In this document: one piece after another, positions 12,637 to 12,726 of the stretch | Layout of the letters: every line of letters starts with the position of its first letter | Position numbering within the stretch: the first letter of the stretch is position 1 | Made by a program: the position numbers and the translations under genes | The notes under the pieces: generated by a model | What the model saw: the letters and a program-made list of their open reading frames with translations, nothing else | Database searches by the model: none | What the model was told of the DNA's origin: nothing | DNA from: an uncultured Collinsella sp. | GTDB lineage: Bacteria; Actinomycetota; Coriobacteriia; Coriobacteriales; Coriobacteriaceae | Assembly (NCBI GenBank): GCA_900552755.1 | Contig: USAY01000051.1 | Location: forward strand, 1-12,726 | Length of the DNA: 12,726 bases | Direction of reading: 5' to 3'

Positions 12637-12726
12637 ATGAAACGCATTTCTCGTCGCAATTTCCTGAAGGTGGCTGGCGTGGGTGCCGCTGCACTGAGCC
12701 TGGCTGCCTGTGGTGGTGCTGCCAGC
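12637..12726 (+). CDS. ABC transporter sugar-binding lipoprotein, N-terminus only
   Basis: Only the first 30 residues are in the window. They form a signal peptide with a twin-arginine-like RRNFLK (6-11), a hydrophobic core and a lipobox LAAC (22-25), ending at Cys25 as the lipid-attachment site. This is typical of extracellular solute-binding proteins of carbohydrate ABC importers in gut clostridia. GGAGG lies seven bases before the ATG. The gene is divergent from the AraC regulator and N-acetylhexosamine-kinase-like gene, which suggests it imports the sugar that the kinase uses. The rest of the protein is beyond the window, so the substrate family cannot be checked here. Confidence 0.8.
   Translation, partial: MKRISRRNFLKVAGVGAAALSLAACGGAAS

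Overview
The window reads as a mosaic of at least three human-gut-type genomic backgrounds joined end to end. Bases 1 to about 4300 are GC-rich and carry Bifidobacterium-type genes, all on the minus strand: a DUF1846 gene, pta and the 5' part of ackA. This is the acetate-forming end of central fermentation; the acetate kinase and Pta sequences match bifidobacterial proteins as I remember them. The middle, about 4300 to 7740, is also GC-rich but looks like an actinobacterial (I suspect Coriobacteriia/Collinsella-like, low confidence) accessory region. It holds two tandem long palindromes, two DUF3800 gene fragments each preceded by the same small structured RNA, a duplicated-domain DUF1294 membrane protein, a truncated membrane-anchored protein and an excisionase-like HTH gene. 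From about 7740 to the end, gene content and codon use look like a gut clostridium (Faecalibacterium/Ruminococcaceae-like): a SAM-methyltransferase cluster, a broken Phd/YefM-RelE toxin-antitoxin locus, and an AraC regulator, N-acetylhexosamine-kinase-like enzyme and sugar-binding lipoprotein cluster.

Layout. Minus strand 1-4206: DUF1846 -> pta -> (terminator) -> ackA. 4318-4526: two tandem approx. 100-bp palindromes. 4984-5351, plus: RNA module 1 + truncated DUF3800. 5343-6675, minus: possible zinc-ribbon ORF -> DUF1294 -> truncated anchored protein. 7005-7430, plus: excisionase-like HTH and a second HTH gene with an in-frame TGA. 7441-7740, plus: RNA module 2 + truncated DUF3800. 7764-9728, plus: methyltransferase 1, truncated methyltransferase 2 fused to a membrane-protein tail, LCM/TcmP-type methyltransferase, then a truncated gene. 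9728-10054, minus: truncated RelE and frameshifted antitoxin. 10224-12221, minus: AraC -> kinase. 12637 to end, plus: lipoprotein.

The most interesting signal is the repeated RNA-terminator-DUF3800 arrangement. Two diverged copies, about 2.46 kb apart, keep the same hairpins with compensatory base changes, each ends in an intrinsic terminator, and each sits 16-23 nt before the DUF3800 start. This layout resembles type III toxin-antitoxin loci, where an RNA and a terminator precede the toxin gene. Both DUF3800 genes here are truncated, so the window shows remnants of the system, not working copies.

At least five breakpoints fall inside genes (about 5345, 7430, 7740, 8739, 9728). The region is therefore either a heavily rearranged acquisition hotspot or, at least at the outer joins, a chimeric metagenomic assembly. 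Reads spanning the joins would decide; the sequence alone cannot.
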